From the NCBI RefSeq assembly GCF_000003855.2, contig NW_003101681.1, positions 6,800,773-6,864,772 on the forward strand: DNA of 64,000 nt, given 5' to 3'. The position numbers and the translations under genes were made by a program. Source of the stretch: Blastomyces gilchristii SLH14081 (lineage: Eukaryota > Ascomycota > Eurotiomycetes > Onygenales > Ajellomycetaceae). Positions 11,181-22,330 of this stretch are shown here, one piece after another. Position 1 is the stretch's first letter; the number at the start of each line of letters is the position of its first letter. The notes below the pieces were generated by a model. That model made no database searches. It was given only the letters and a program-made list of their open reading frames with translations, and had not been told where the DNA came from.

Positions 11181-14100
11181 CATTATCTCTTTTCTTACAC
11201 TTTTTCTTTATCTGCTAGTCACTACTCTTATACAATCTCTATATGATACAGCATTCAGTGACTAGGTTCAGCAGCTTTCAACTTTTTATAATTCTGTCTT
11301 ATGCATTATACTGTCTCTCTTCACCTGCTCAGATCACTACAGTGAATGACTCATTGAAACTAACCTCATCTGATCTCTGAGTGTCCTCAGGAATTGAGAT
11401 GACTTAGTCTTACATGTTCACAGATATTTCAGATAGTTCATTCTCTGTAATCTTCACAATTGAACTGATGTAAACAGTTGAATTCAACTCTGAATTCCTT
11501 TTTCTTCTGCAATCTGACTCATGTGCAAGTCTGCTGCTTTGAGATCACTCTTTATCACATTGCATTCACTGTCTGCAGCATGTTATCATACAATCAGCTA
11601 CAGTTTTATCACTTATTGAAGTGTGATGTTCATCTGATTTCTTCATTACTTCTCATTCTTTTCTTATAATCATAAAAAGATTGAAATAAGTGAGATCATC
11701 TGATTCATAAGTGTCTATAATTTCTCTTACTTTGTGAGGCTTTTCAATTGTAAGCTTCTTCTTTTTCAATACTGATGATAGTGCTGCAGATGACTATAAT
11801 CTGCTCAGGTCTTGCATCTTTGCTTTCATAAGTTATAAATCATTGATTAAGTTGTATAAGACTCATCTCTCTGATTCTTTCAATGCATACATTCTCAGAG
11901 AATGTGATTTGAGTATTTTATATGACTCAAATCATCTAGGTTGAAACTTCTCAGAACTCTCATTATGTATGAGAACTCACATTCTCATCTTGAGACTCAA
12001 TTCCTTAACAAGTGAGTCTTGTATTCTTTTCAATTGAATTGCTCAGTTCAGGAGTAACTCATTAGCTTTTATGTGTGTGTGACTGATCTCTTTCAATCTT
12101 GGTTTCATGTCTGTGACTGTTGTGTCTGCAACTGTTCTCTTCCTCACCTTTTCTGAAGCATTCTTCAGGATGCGCGGATGCAATTCATACAACAGATAGA
12201 ATGATGAATGCTTGAAGACTGCATGCTGTCAAATCCGTGTGACCAGTAGTACCTGCCTGAGATATTCATCTCATAGTCTTGTAGGCTTATTCACTAGATA
12301 TTTCATCAGCATGTTGTCTAAGATTTCATTCAAGTGTTTCATCTTCCTGTTCATCTGCAGATGATATGATATTGTTCTACAATGTCTTGTCTGTAACTGG
12401 CTCACAAAATGCCTCACTGCTCCTTCTACAAGGTTCACACTGTTATCAGTTAGAATCTCATGCAGTATTCCATAGTTGACATAGATCTCATTATATAGAA
12501 ACTTCATCATCATCTTCTCTGTCACCTCTGAAACTGCTGTCACAACTGACCAGTCAGTAGTGTAATCAATAGCAGTGATTATTCATCAATTTTCATTTGA
12601 TGTTCACAGTAATATGTCTATGAGATTCATCTCTCATTGTTTGAACAGTTGTATCATACACTTCATCTGATATTATACTTCTTTGTGTTCTAATCCTTTC
12701 TTAGATTCTTTCATGACTTGACAATTCAGGCACTTATGAGTGTACACCTGAATGTCCTCAGCCATGCTTGGCCAGTATACTCTTGATTTGAGTACACTCA
12801 TGAGTTCAGGGCTTTCTAAGTGACTGAATTCCTTGTGCATGTGAGTCACTAAGTCATGTCTAAATGAAGATTCTAGATAGAGAGCTTCTGCATATTCTAG
12901 ATCATAGTAAAGCACAATATCATTTTCATTTCTCAATTTCTTCAGCTTGAAGTTCAGAAGCATCTCTTCTACTACTCTCATAAGACACTTATTATCTGAC
13001 ACCTTGCTATTCTTTAAGCAAGAGATCATGACATTCACTCATTCTGATTTCTTGCATTCTCTCAGTGTGTTTAATATGAACATTTCTTATGTCTGATTCA
13101 CAGAACTCTTATCTATGAAATCAGGTCTGTGACTGATTGTGTTCAGCATCACTGCATCTGATTTCTTTCAGTATTTGATATAAAGATCATACACTTGAAA
13201 CTCTGAGATTCAACATGCTAAACATTTGAAAGGTTTTATCATTGATTGTAGATAGACAAGGCTTTCATGATCTGTGATCATCATTGTCATATATCTGTTG
13301 TCAATATATCTATTTCACAATGCCAGTGTGTGCTTGATCACTAGTAATTTCTTTTCATACACTGAGTAATTGAGCTCAGCACCTGATAGTTTTCTATCAT
13401 TATATATCACCAGATGCAGCTTGCTGTCCTTACTCATCTGTAGAAGAGTGCCTCTGATAGCTCATTCAGATGCATCTATCTCAATGTAGAAAGGTTTATC
13501 ACAATCTGGTTAAATAAGCACTGAGAATGTTATTACACATTCTCTCAGTGTGAGAAAAGCCTCTTCATACACAGCATTTCAGATAATTGAACAAAACTTC
13601 TTCTTTCACAGATTTGCATTCATTTCTCTTAAGAGATCTGAGAGTGATGCAGATATTCATGTAAAATCCTTGATAAACCTGCAGTAGTATGAGACTAACT
13701 TAAGAAACTGTTATAAATGATATACATTTCTCAGCTGCAGTCAATTCACTATGATATTCAATTTCTTCAGAATGAGGTATATACAGTCATCACTCACTAC
13801 ATATCTCACAAACTTCAACTCTTTCATTTCAAACACACACTTGATTAATTTGATATAGAGCTTATACTCTGTCAGAGTTATAAGCACTTTATCAAGATGC
13901 TTCAGATGTTTGTCATATGAGTTTGAAAAGACTAGAATGTCATTGAGATATATAAGACATGAGATTTCATTCTGTTTATGAAGAATTGTATTCATCATCA
14001 TTTGAAAGATAGCAGGTACATTTATCAGATCAAATGACATTGCTAGAAATTCAAACTTCTCTCATTACATATTAAACACAGTTCACAGGACTGACAGTTT

Positions 14101-15249
14101 GTCTACATGAATCTGCTAGTATTCTGAGAGAAGATTGATCTTTGATAGATATCAGACATTTCTGACTGTATTCAACTGTTGTTGAATCTGTGATAGTGAA
14201 TATTCATTCTTGATCATAAGCTTGTTAAGTGCTTAATAATCAATACACATCTGCCACTCTTCATCTGCCTTTTTTATAAATAGAACTGAAAAGCCTCACA
14301 CACTTGATGAGAGTCATATGAGACCACATTCTAGAAGGTCTGTGATCTGATACTTCTGTTCTTCAAGATGCATTTGTGACAGAGAGTATGCATTCTGATT
14401 GACTGATTTTGCATCCCCTGTGTCAATCTCATGTACAAATCCTCATTTCAGCAGTAATTTCAGTGAAAGATCTATTCAGAAGATCTTTCTATACTTCTTC
14501 AGAAGCTTCTTCATACACTTATTCTTCTGCATATTCTTTATCTTGATTTCCTTCACTTTCAGGTTCTGTATGATATACAGAATGCTTTCAGATAAGGTCT
14601 TGTGAATTGTTCTCTTTGCTTGTTAATGTATAAGCAGATTTAATTCTTCTATATCAGAGACATGAAATGTCCTTCTCATATCAGTTGATAGAATTGTATG
14701 AACCATTTTCTTCCTATCAGTCAACTGCATATGACATGTACATCATTGAATCTGCGGATTGAATCTTTGAAATCAATCAAGTCTGAGAATAAGATCATAT
14801 TTCATGTTCTGCAGCTCTTGTGCTTAAATATAGCAAGATCATTCTTCAAAGTGCAAGAGAACTTTTACTTTTGCAGATGATATCAGATATCAGTTATTAG
14901 ATAATCTTATATATTAGAAATTCTTCACTCAGCAGACCTCTTTCAATCTTCAGATCATATAATCATCAATATATTATATAGAAGCTTCTGTGTCTGCTAA
15001 CACTTTTACAGCTATCTCTTGATTCTTACTCAAGTACTCTCTATACATTAACATTTCAGATCTCAAGGCATTGAGATGAGTGTTCACTTTATCATTCTCA
15101 CTCATATCTCATTCAGAAGTCTGCTTCTTCTTTGCATTCACAGAATTCAGAGAGTCATCTAATGCAGACATCTCTTTCACTTTGAAGACTTTTCATAGAA
15201 TATCAGTGAGTGTCTTCAAGCTCACTGATTCTGCTAGTTTTTTGACTGC
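11180..15249 (-). pseudogene. pol: E1 pol: protease, reverse transcriptase, RNase H, integrase (decayed)
   Basis: Read on the minus strand. Reverse transcriptase lies at about 14330-13740 with active site YLNDILVFSNS (normally YLDD; the first Asp is Asn). RNase H has KPFYIEIDAS at about 13470-13500. The integrase zinc-binding domain is at 13038-12673, with HKEFSHLESPELM followed by YWPSM and CLNC. The integrase core has AIDYTTDW (about 12560), ILTDNSVN (about 12440) and YHLQMNRKMKHLN (about 12350). Beyond the integrase core is a poorly conserved tail of about 350 codons without an evident chromodomain. Stops are mainly TGA at Trp positions. The spacer between integrase core and tail has no expanded AVADAAGT repeats, unlike E2. 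Confidence 0.9.
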
Positions 15250-16472
15250 ATACACTGAGTGTAATCTTTTATATCATGATTTTAACATCTGCAGTTGAAA
15301 CAAGCTTGATGCTCATAACATCAAGATTTTCACTCAGAGAATCTCTTTTTCAGAGAATTCAGCACTTTAGTAATAGTATTCAGATCTAGATTCATCACAT
15401 TCAGATATATGACTTATGTTATAGAAGTCTGATTACTCATTCTCTGCTGAGATATACTCAATTGCAGTATTTTCTATTGCAATTGACTCACTTGTTCCTG
15501 TATGATGAGAATATTGTATACTTTCTTCACCATGCCTGGCTGTGAGGTTAAGCATTTTCATTTCACTCTTAACTTGAGTGTAAGATCATGAATAAAGATC
15601 TGTAAACAGAAAGATGTTGAAAGCTCTTCATTCAATATAAGATAGTATAAACTGAAGTGTGTGAAGTACAATGTAAGATCACTCACTTGTCTACACTCAG
15701 TGAAGTGTTTATAACACTTATCTCATATATTCACTTTCTCAAAGTTGTACAAGATTCATTTGAAAAACTCATTTCATGTTTATAAAAATAAATATTACTT
15801 CAGATCTGTGAGGTTCATCTTTGCATCAGTTATTTATAATGATTTCACTTTTTCATGTAGAAACACAGCAGATCTTAAGACTTGTTGAAATTCTGTTAAC
15901 TATCTGTCTGTGAGTTCATATTCAATCTGATAATATGATTGCATCTGACTTAGTCAGCTGATTGCAGCATCATTTTTTCAGTTGCTATTAAAGCTTAATA
16001 ACTTCAGCAGATCTTCTGACTTGATATATTTCATACTCAGATTCTCATTCTGCACAGTGATCTCTGATGATGTATATACTTCTGAAGAGATTGTGAATGA
16101 TTGTGATGAGATCTTCAGGTTCAGTGTAGTTGTCTGTCTGTGTAAATATTTGATCTTCTGCTGCAGATCTAAGATCTGGTTTTCTCTATTCTTATTGATG
16201 ATGATGATTGCATCAGTGAAGCTCTTCATAGTGAATACTTGATCTGCAGTGAATGTCAATTGTTGTTTGACTTTCATCTCAGCCTGTCACTGCATATGCA
16301 AGACCTTGATCTCATTTAGAATCCTTGTATACATACAGAGCTTCAATTCCAGTTCAGTGATCTCAGCTGTTTTTCTTACTGCTTTGAGTAATCTCTCTGA
16401 GAGGTTCTGTATACCTTTCAGTTCAGGTAGCAGAGAAGAGTGTTGTTCATATTGACTAGAGAAGGTATTCAT
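15250..16472 (-). pseudogene. gag: E1 gag: capsid/nucleocapsid protein (decayed)
   Basis: Starts at ATG 16472 (MNTFSSQYEQHSSLLPELKG), a start also present in E2 and E3. The first 200 residues are coiled-coil-like, with heptad-type stretches near NRENQILDLQQKIKYLHRQ (about 16190-16130). A single zinc knuckle, ACFNCRC-x-NHDIKDYTQ, lies at about 15310-15260; its last Cys is Tyr in all three copies examined. Several TGA codons replace Trp (for example in the stretch before YLFS near 15640). It occupies the normal gag place between the leader and pol. Confidence 0.85.
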
Positions 16473-16880
16473 TTCAGTGGTTTCTCATTGATTGTACAAT
16501 GTCTATTATTATATCATTCTATCACTATATTGTTATATGATTTCTGTTATCATCGTACGACTCCAGTGATGGCCACCCCTTTCTTTTTATCCTTCATTTG
16601 AGTAGGGAGTGGACTTCTTTGAATCTGGTTCACCGCTCTCATTCCCTTTCTCACACCTCATCTGTTCACATACATGGCATTTGCCTGGGTGTGGAGTTTT
16701 CTCTCAACAAGTAAAGCAGCATCAATCAGATGCTCTTTCACTCACTGCTCTTCATACACTATCTTTTGAGATATTCTAGAATCACACTGGCATGATAACT
16801 ATGAATTGCTTTGTAGATGGAATTATCATGCTCTGAAGAAGCCTGCACTTCTCACCAGTTTTTAGACATGCTATCAGATG
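16473..16880 (-). other. E1 leader between 5' LTR and gag
   Basis: About 400 bases with no coding frame. The 14 bases after the 5' LTR (TCTGATAGCATGTC on the element's strand) are conserved in E2 and E3 with one difference and occupy the primer-binding-site position, but do not begin with TGG. An AT-rich stretch at about 16500-16550 corresponds to a longer minisatellite in E2. Confidence 0.6.
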
Positions 16881-17063
16881 TGATTCAAAGGTTGCTTAAG
16901 CCAGTGTATGATTACAGGCGTACACCGGCTTCTTATATATTGAATCTCATACGCTAAATTAATTAGTGGCTGCTAGAGCCCCCCTTTACATTTGTATGTG
17001 TACACTAGTAGTTCGGAAGCGGCCGCGTTATTATCTGACGGTCGTACGTTCTTCCGAACCACA
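16881..17063 (-). repeat. E1 5' LTR (183 bp)
   Basis: On the minus strand it runs from TGTGGTTCGGAAG to TTTGAATCACA. It keeps GC-rich motifs such as GCGGCCGC better than the 3' LTR. It is followed on its right by the AAAG target duplication at 17064-17067. Confidence 0.95.
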
Positions 17064-18352
17064 AAAGCTTGACATTTTTTCTCAAAAGAGTTTGCTGTAT
17101 ATGATTCATTTTGAAACTCATATTCTAAGGCTGGAAGTTTTGCTACACTTCTTGTTTTAGTATAGTTAAAAGCTTTAAAAACTTCCTTCTCTTATGCTTC
17201 TTCAAGAAATTTATTCCAGCAGTCTGTTTTAGCTCTTTTAATATCTGAAAAATATTCATTTCTGACAGCTTTGAACTCTTCATCAGATATTACATCATTC
17301 TTTCAATCTCTTCTAGCAGTAGCTAATTCTTTTCTTTTAGATGAGATATTCTCATTTTATCAAGATTTTGAATACTCAGAAGATTTTCTCTTTGAAATAT
17401 TATCTCTAACACTTGTTAGAATAATAGATGTAATAAGCTTCACTCTATTCTCAAGCATTTCATTTGAGATATCTTGATCAGAATTTCAATATAACTCATT
17501 CTGTCTCTCAGATTTTAACAGTTTTATACTTTCTTCAACTGCTTTTCAATCAGCTTTTTCAAAGTTATACTGATTAGAGAGAAGAGAATTTTCACTCATT
17601 TGTTTTTCACTCAGTTCAATATTAAATTGAATAATCTCATGATCTGATTCTGATATCTCATTTGAATCAATAAATCAGTTTACAAGTCTTCTTTCTATTA
17701 GATTTTGTGACATGAAGATTAGATCTATAATAGACTTCTGTTTCATGCCTTTTCTAAAGAATGTTTGTTGATCAGACTTATCAATCAAATCTATTGAATG
17801 CTCAAAGATTCATTCAATCAGATTATCAGCTCTCACTGCTCTCTTATATTCTGAATTTCATCAGAGATGATGTGCATTGAAGTCTCCTGCAATTATAGAG
17901 TTTCTTAATGAAGTTATGTTCAGAAATTCTCTATCAATTGTTCAGATATTGTTATATTTCTTCAATGACTTTTCATTATAGATATTTATAAGCTGTATAG
18001 TATCAAACTCATTTTCTTTATCTATAATATCACTCATCTGAATATCAGGGTCAGACATGATATTAAATCTTAGATTAAATTGATATCTTGATCTCTTTCT
18101 TCCATAGATCACTACTCTTGACTTTATCTCAGATTTTTGAGGTAAAAAGCAGTAGTAGCTTGAGTGAGAAATGATATATTTTTGCTCAGTATCAAAATTC
18201 GGCTCCTGAAGCAGTATAAAATCAACTTTTTATTCAAATGCAATTTGAAGATAAGAATAAATACAATTTGAGTTTCTATCTACATTATTTTAAATAAATG
18301 TGATTTTTGAAGAGTTTTTAAACTTTTTTTATTGTTTTTGTTGTATATTCAT
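17064..18352 (-). pseudogene. LINE-B ORF2, N-terminal part (endonuclease)
   Basis: Resumes LINE-B after E1, collinear with LINE-A 3441-4736. The ATG is at 18352. It encodes the EEP endonuclease, with GDFNAHH then Leu and two consecutive TGA codons (about 17850-17885) and SDHE near 17645. The linker into reverse transcriptase is cut by E1 at 17064. Trp codons are largely TGA. Confidence 0.9.
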
Positions 18353-18375
18353 ACTAAAAGAGAGTAGAGTAGAAT

Positions 18376-19995
18376 CTAATCACTATCATTAGATAGTAGA
18401 TTATAACTGTTCTGAAAAGTAGAAATCTCAACTACTTACATTATATCTAGTTTATCATCAGAGTCATTTCTCAATTCTCTAATCTTAACAGAAGTTTAAG
18501 AATTCAAATTCTGTTTACATTTCACTGAAGAATTGAAGTTTGAAGACTTAGATAATTAAGAGTTTCTTCTTTTTGAGTTTATAGTTGTGAGTTTACTGGC
18601 TTGACTATTCTCTTCAGTTCTAGGTTTACTCTGAGCTTTATCTTTTCTCCAGTTCTTTTGAGTTCTTGAAGTGAACATACATTCTTTTGAGCTAGATGCA
18701 TGTTTTTCTTTGCAATTAGAGCATTTAAGCAGAGTGTGTTGACATATTTCACCTCTTTTTAAGCATGTTTCACATTTATGCTCACTAGTTTTGTGATCTC
18801 TGGCACAGAATGCACATTTTGAGTCTCTGAAACAGGAGATTGCAAAGTGTCCATATCTTTGACAGTTTGAACACTGTGTTTGAGCTTTGAGATTCATTTT
18901 TGAGTCTTTGTATTCATGAACTCTCATTTTCAAATCTGTCACTCTTACTTCAGAGATCTTTGACTGTTCTATTGTCTTTGTATATACTAGAACAGAGGCA
19001 TTTCTTCTGCTTTGTCTGAACTCAATTGAATTTAGTCATACAGGCTTCTTTCTCAGTTGAATAGAGTTGTATTCTTCTAATTCATTTTTGAGAAGTAGCA
19101 TTTCTTCTTCACAGTCAAAAATTTCAACTGGAATATCATGAAGAATGAATTTGTCTCACTTTTCATCTCTCTCAGATAGAATTGTTGTGTTTAACAAAGA
19201 TTCTACTGCTGATTTCCAGAGATTCTCATTCTGAATAAGGAATTCAGCACTGAATTCAGGCATTGTAGTCAGAATGATGAAGTTTTCAAAGAAGAACAAC
19301 TCAATTGAAGCTATAACTGGTTTTTGAACTTCAATATCAGTCATTAACTGAGAAAAGAACTGTTGATTGATTTCATTTCTAATTCTGAAAATAAGGTTTG
19401 AGTTTAGCTTATTTCTCTGCAATATATCCTGATTTGAGACTTTGAGAATAAGTCTTCTATCTCTGAAGATTTGAAGATTTTTCTCTTTTTACATTTTTTT
19501 CTTCACTCTTCTATCACTAGAAGTATGAGCAGTATTCTTCTCAGTTTTCTCAGAATTTTGAGCAGGTTTTAAGATAGCAGATTTAGAGACAGCAGGTTTA
19601 GAGGCAGCAGATTCAGCTGCTTGAGCATATGTTTTCTTCTGATTTAAAGAAGAAGAAGAAGAAGAAGTAGAAAAGAAAGCAGAGTAAACAGAAGAGTCAG
19701 TGATTATATTAGAAATTTTCAAAGTTTTTTGAACTGTGTTTGAAATTCCAAGTTTGAACTTGATCACTTCCTGTAGTTGTCTAGCCTGAGCATGAAGAAT
19801 TAACAGAACTTCTTCATTTATCTCACTCAGACACTGCTTTTCAAGAATTTTACTTGCTTTTTCAAGTTTCTGTATTTCAAGAACTTGTTATTTCTCTATT
19901 TCTTCTTTCTTTCTTCTCTTCAGAATTTCAATCTCAGGAATAGCATTTGAGAAAGCATCTTTTTCCACATCAACTGAGTGTACTTTTGAACTCAT
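18376..19995 (-). pseudogene. LINE-B ORF1: Gag-like protein with intact zinc knuckle (frame broken elsewhere)
   Basis: Counterpart of LINE-A ORF1, from ATG 19995 to TAG 18376. The Cys/His cluster at 18730-18880 is better preserved than in LINE-A: CSNCQRYGHFAISC is a canonical CX2CX4HX4C knuckle, followed by CAFCARDH and further CxxC pairs. The Ala/Lys/Pro/Ser linker and a TAA at 19489 match LINE-A. Frames of 128, 88 and 92 codons survive between stops. Confidence 0.88.
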
Positions 19996-20466
19996 TGTTC
20001 TTACTCAATGAAAAGTTGATCAGACTAATTTGATTGAGATATTTATTAAACTCTTTTGAATTGAAAAGTTGGTCAGACTGTTTCAATTAAGAGATTTCTA
20101 AGTCTGTTTTCAATTGAAAAGTTGGTCAGACTATTTCAAAAGAAGGATAGCAGACTTTTGTGTATAAAACACCTGATTTTTTTCACACTAGTTCAGTAAC
20201 TAGGTTAGATTTTTGAAGAGAATCTAATAAACTAAAATTGATTTTTAAGATAAATCAATAAAATCTTTACAATCTCTTTCTTAGAATACAGTGAGGAAAA
20301 GTATGATATCAATTGATAGTAAATCAGATGATATGACAGTTTTTGAGAGAAAAACTGACAAAAAATAAATCAATTTTTTGCAGAGAAATTGATTAAAACT
20401 ATTCAATTTTATTCTAAATTATTCAATTCTCCTCACACAACAAGTGTGCAACTCAAATCAGTTAAT
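19996..20466 (-). other. LINE-B 5' UTR, part nearest ORF1
   Basis: Collinear with LINE-A 6380-6845 and similarly AT-rich. It ends at 20466 where E2 inserted (target duplication TAAT 20463-20466) and continues at 28872. No gene. Confidence 0.85.
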
Positions 20467-20649
20467 TGTGGTTCGGAAGAACGTACGACCGTCGGATAAT
20501 AACGCGGCCGCTTCCGAACTACTAGCGTATGCGTATGAATGTAAAGAGGCCATAGCAGCTGCTAATTAATTTAGCGTACGAGATTCAATATATAAGAAGC
20601 CAGCATACACCTGTAATCGTACACTGGCTTAAGCAACCTTTGAATCACA
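20467..20649 (+). repeat. E2 5' LTR (183 bp)
   Basis: From TGTGGTTCGGAAG to TTTGAATCACA. The GC-rich left part, with GCGGCCGC, is scarcely decayed although the body of the element is. Confidence 0.95.
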
Positions 20650-20999
20650 TCTGATAGTATGTCTAAAAACCGGTGAGAAGCACAGGCTTCTTCAGAGTGT
20701 GATAATTCTGTCTACAAAGCAATTCATAGTTATCATGCCAGTGTGATTCTAGAAATGCCTCAAAAGATAGTATACAAAGAGTGATGAGTGAAAGAGCATC
20801 TGATTGATGCTGCTTTGCTTGTTGAGGGAAAACTCCATGCCCAGGCGAATGCCACGTATGCAAATAGATGAGATGTGAGAAAGGAGATGAGAGCAGTGAA
20901 CCAGATTCAAAGAAGTCTGCTGCCTACTCAAAAGAAGGATAAAAAGAGAGAAGATGGCCACCACCAGAATTGTACAATGATAATGGAAATTATATAACA

Positions 21000-21096
21000 A
21001 TATAGCAATAGAACGATATAGTGATATAACAATACAGTGATATAGTGATATAATAATACAGCAATATAGCGATATAATGATACAAGTGATATAACA
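21000..21096 (+). repeat. AT-rich minisatellite in the E2 leader
   Basis: Imperfect repeats of GATATAACAATA / CAGTGATATA type between the 5' LTR and gag. E3 has only a short version (about 33360-33405) and E1 a shorter, rearranged one, so the array has changed length within the family. Confidence 0.7.
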
Positions 21097-21130
21097 ATAG
21101 ACATCATACAATCAATCAGAAACCACTGAA

Positions 21131-22330
21131 ATGAATACCTTCTCTAGCTGATATGAACAACACCCTTCTCTGCTATCTGAACCAGAAGGTATGCAGAATC
21201 TCTCAGAGAATTTACTTAAAGTAGTAAGAAAAGCAGCTGAAACTGCTGAACTGAAATTGAAGCTCTGTACACATATGAGAATTCTAAATGAGATTGAGGC
21301 CTTGCATACACAGTGACAGGCTGAGACAGAAGTCAAATAACAATTGATATTCACTGCAGATCAAGTATTCACTATGAAGAGCTTCACTGATATAATTATC
21401 ATCATTAATAAGAATAGAGAAAATCAGATCTTAGGCCTGCAGCAGAAGATCAAATATTTACACAGATAGATAACTACATTAAATCTGAAGATTTCATCAT
21501 AATTATTCACAATCTCTTCAGAAGCATACATATTATCAGAGACTGCTGCACAGAATAAGAATCTGAATATGAAATATATTAAGTCAGAAGATCTGCTGAA
21601 GTTATCAAGCTTTAATAGTAACTGAAAAAATGATGCTGCAATCAGCTGACTAAGTCAGATACAATTATATTATCAGATTGAATATAAACTCACAGACAGA
21701 CAGTTAATAGAATTTCAACAAGTCTTAAAATCTATCACATTTCTATATGAAAAAGCAAAGTTATTATGAATGACTGATGAAAAGATAAATCTCACAGACT
21801 CAGAGTGATACTCATTCTCATGAACATGAAATAAGTTTTTCAAATGAATCTTGCATAACTTTGAGAAAGTGAATATATAAGATAAGTGTTATAAACACTT
21901 CACTGAGTGTAGACAAGTGAGTAATCTTATATTATACTTTACACACTTCAGCTTATACTATCTCATATTAAATGAAGAGCTTTCAACATCTTTCTATTTA
22001 CAGATCTTCATTCATAATCTTACACCTGAGTTAAGAGTGAAATGAAAATGCTTAATCTCATAGTCAGGCACAGTGAAGAAAGCATACAATATTCTTATTA
22101 TACAGAAATAAGTGAGTCAATTGTAATAGAAAATACTGCAATTGAGTATATCTCAGTGAAGAACAGATAATCAGACTTCTATGACACAAGTTACACACTC
22201 AGATGTGATGAATCTAGATCTGAATGCTATTACTAAAATATTAAATTCTCTGAAAAAGAGATTCTCTGAGTGAAAATCTTGATATCATGAGTATTGAGCT
22301 TGCTTCAACTGCAGACATTAAAATCATAGT
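21131..22330 (+). pseudogene. gag: E2 gag (decayed)
   Basis: ATG at 21131, matching the starts at 16472 (E1) and 33439 (E3). Coiled-coil N-terminal half, then a knuckle region near 22290-22330 corresponding to ACFNC...NHDIKDY in E1. It is broken by many TGA codons, for example the run near 21810-21860 where the family has several Trp residues close together. Confidence 0.82.

Larger units (their letters stand above)
8841..17063 (-). mobile_element. Gypsy element E1, full length with both LTRs
   Basis: An 8223-bp minus-strand LTR retrotransposon with LTRs at 16881-17063 (5') and 8841-9025 (3'), and a 4-bp target duplication AAAG (8837-8840 and 17064-17067). Removing it restores LINE-B sequence exactly as seen in LINE-A near 3441. 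A polypurine tract, GTGAAGGAGGA on the element's strand, abuts the 3' LTR. Gag-pol is on the minus strand (16472 to about 11180). A separate spliced gene lies on the plus strand at 9330-11045. Reverse transcriptase then RNase H then integrase is Ty3/Gypsy order. All frames carry stops. Confidence 0.95.

Noticed and set aside
15080..16455. Plus-strand frames within E1 gag
   Set aside because: They mirror gag codons on the minus strand, which has the zinc knuckle, a conserved start and homologous frames in E2 and E3.
20749..21111. 120-codon minus-strand frame with repeated Ile/Ser/Leu/Tyr runs
   Set aside because: It overlies the AT minisatellite of the E2 leader; the repeat keeps it open, and E1 and E3 do not conserve it.
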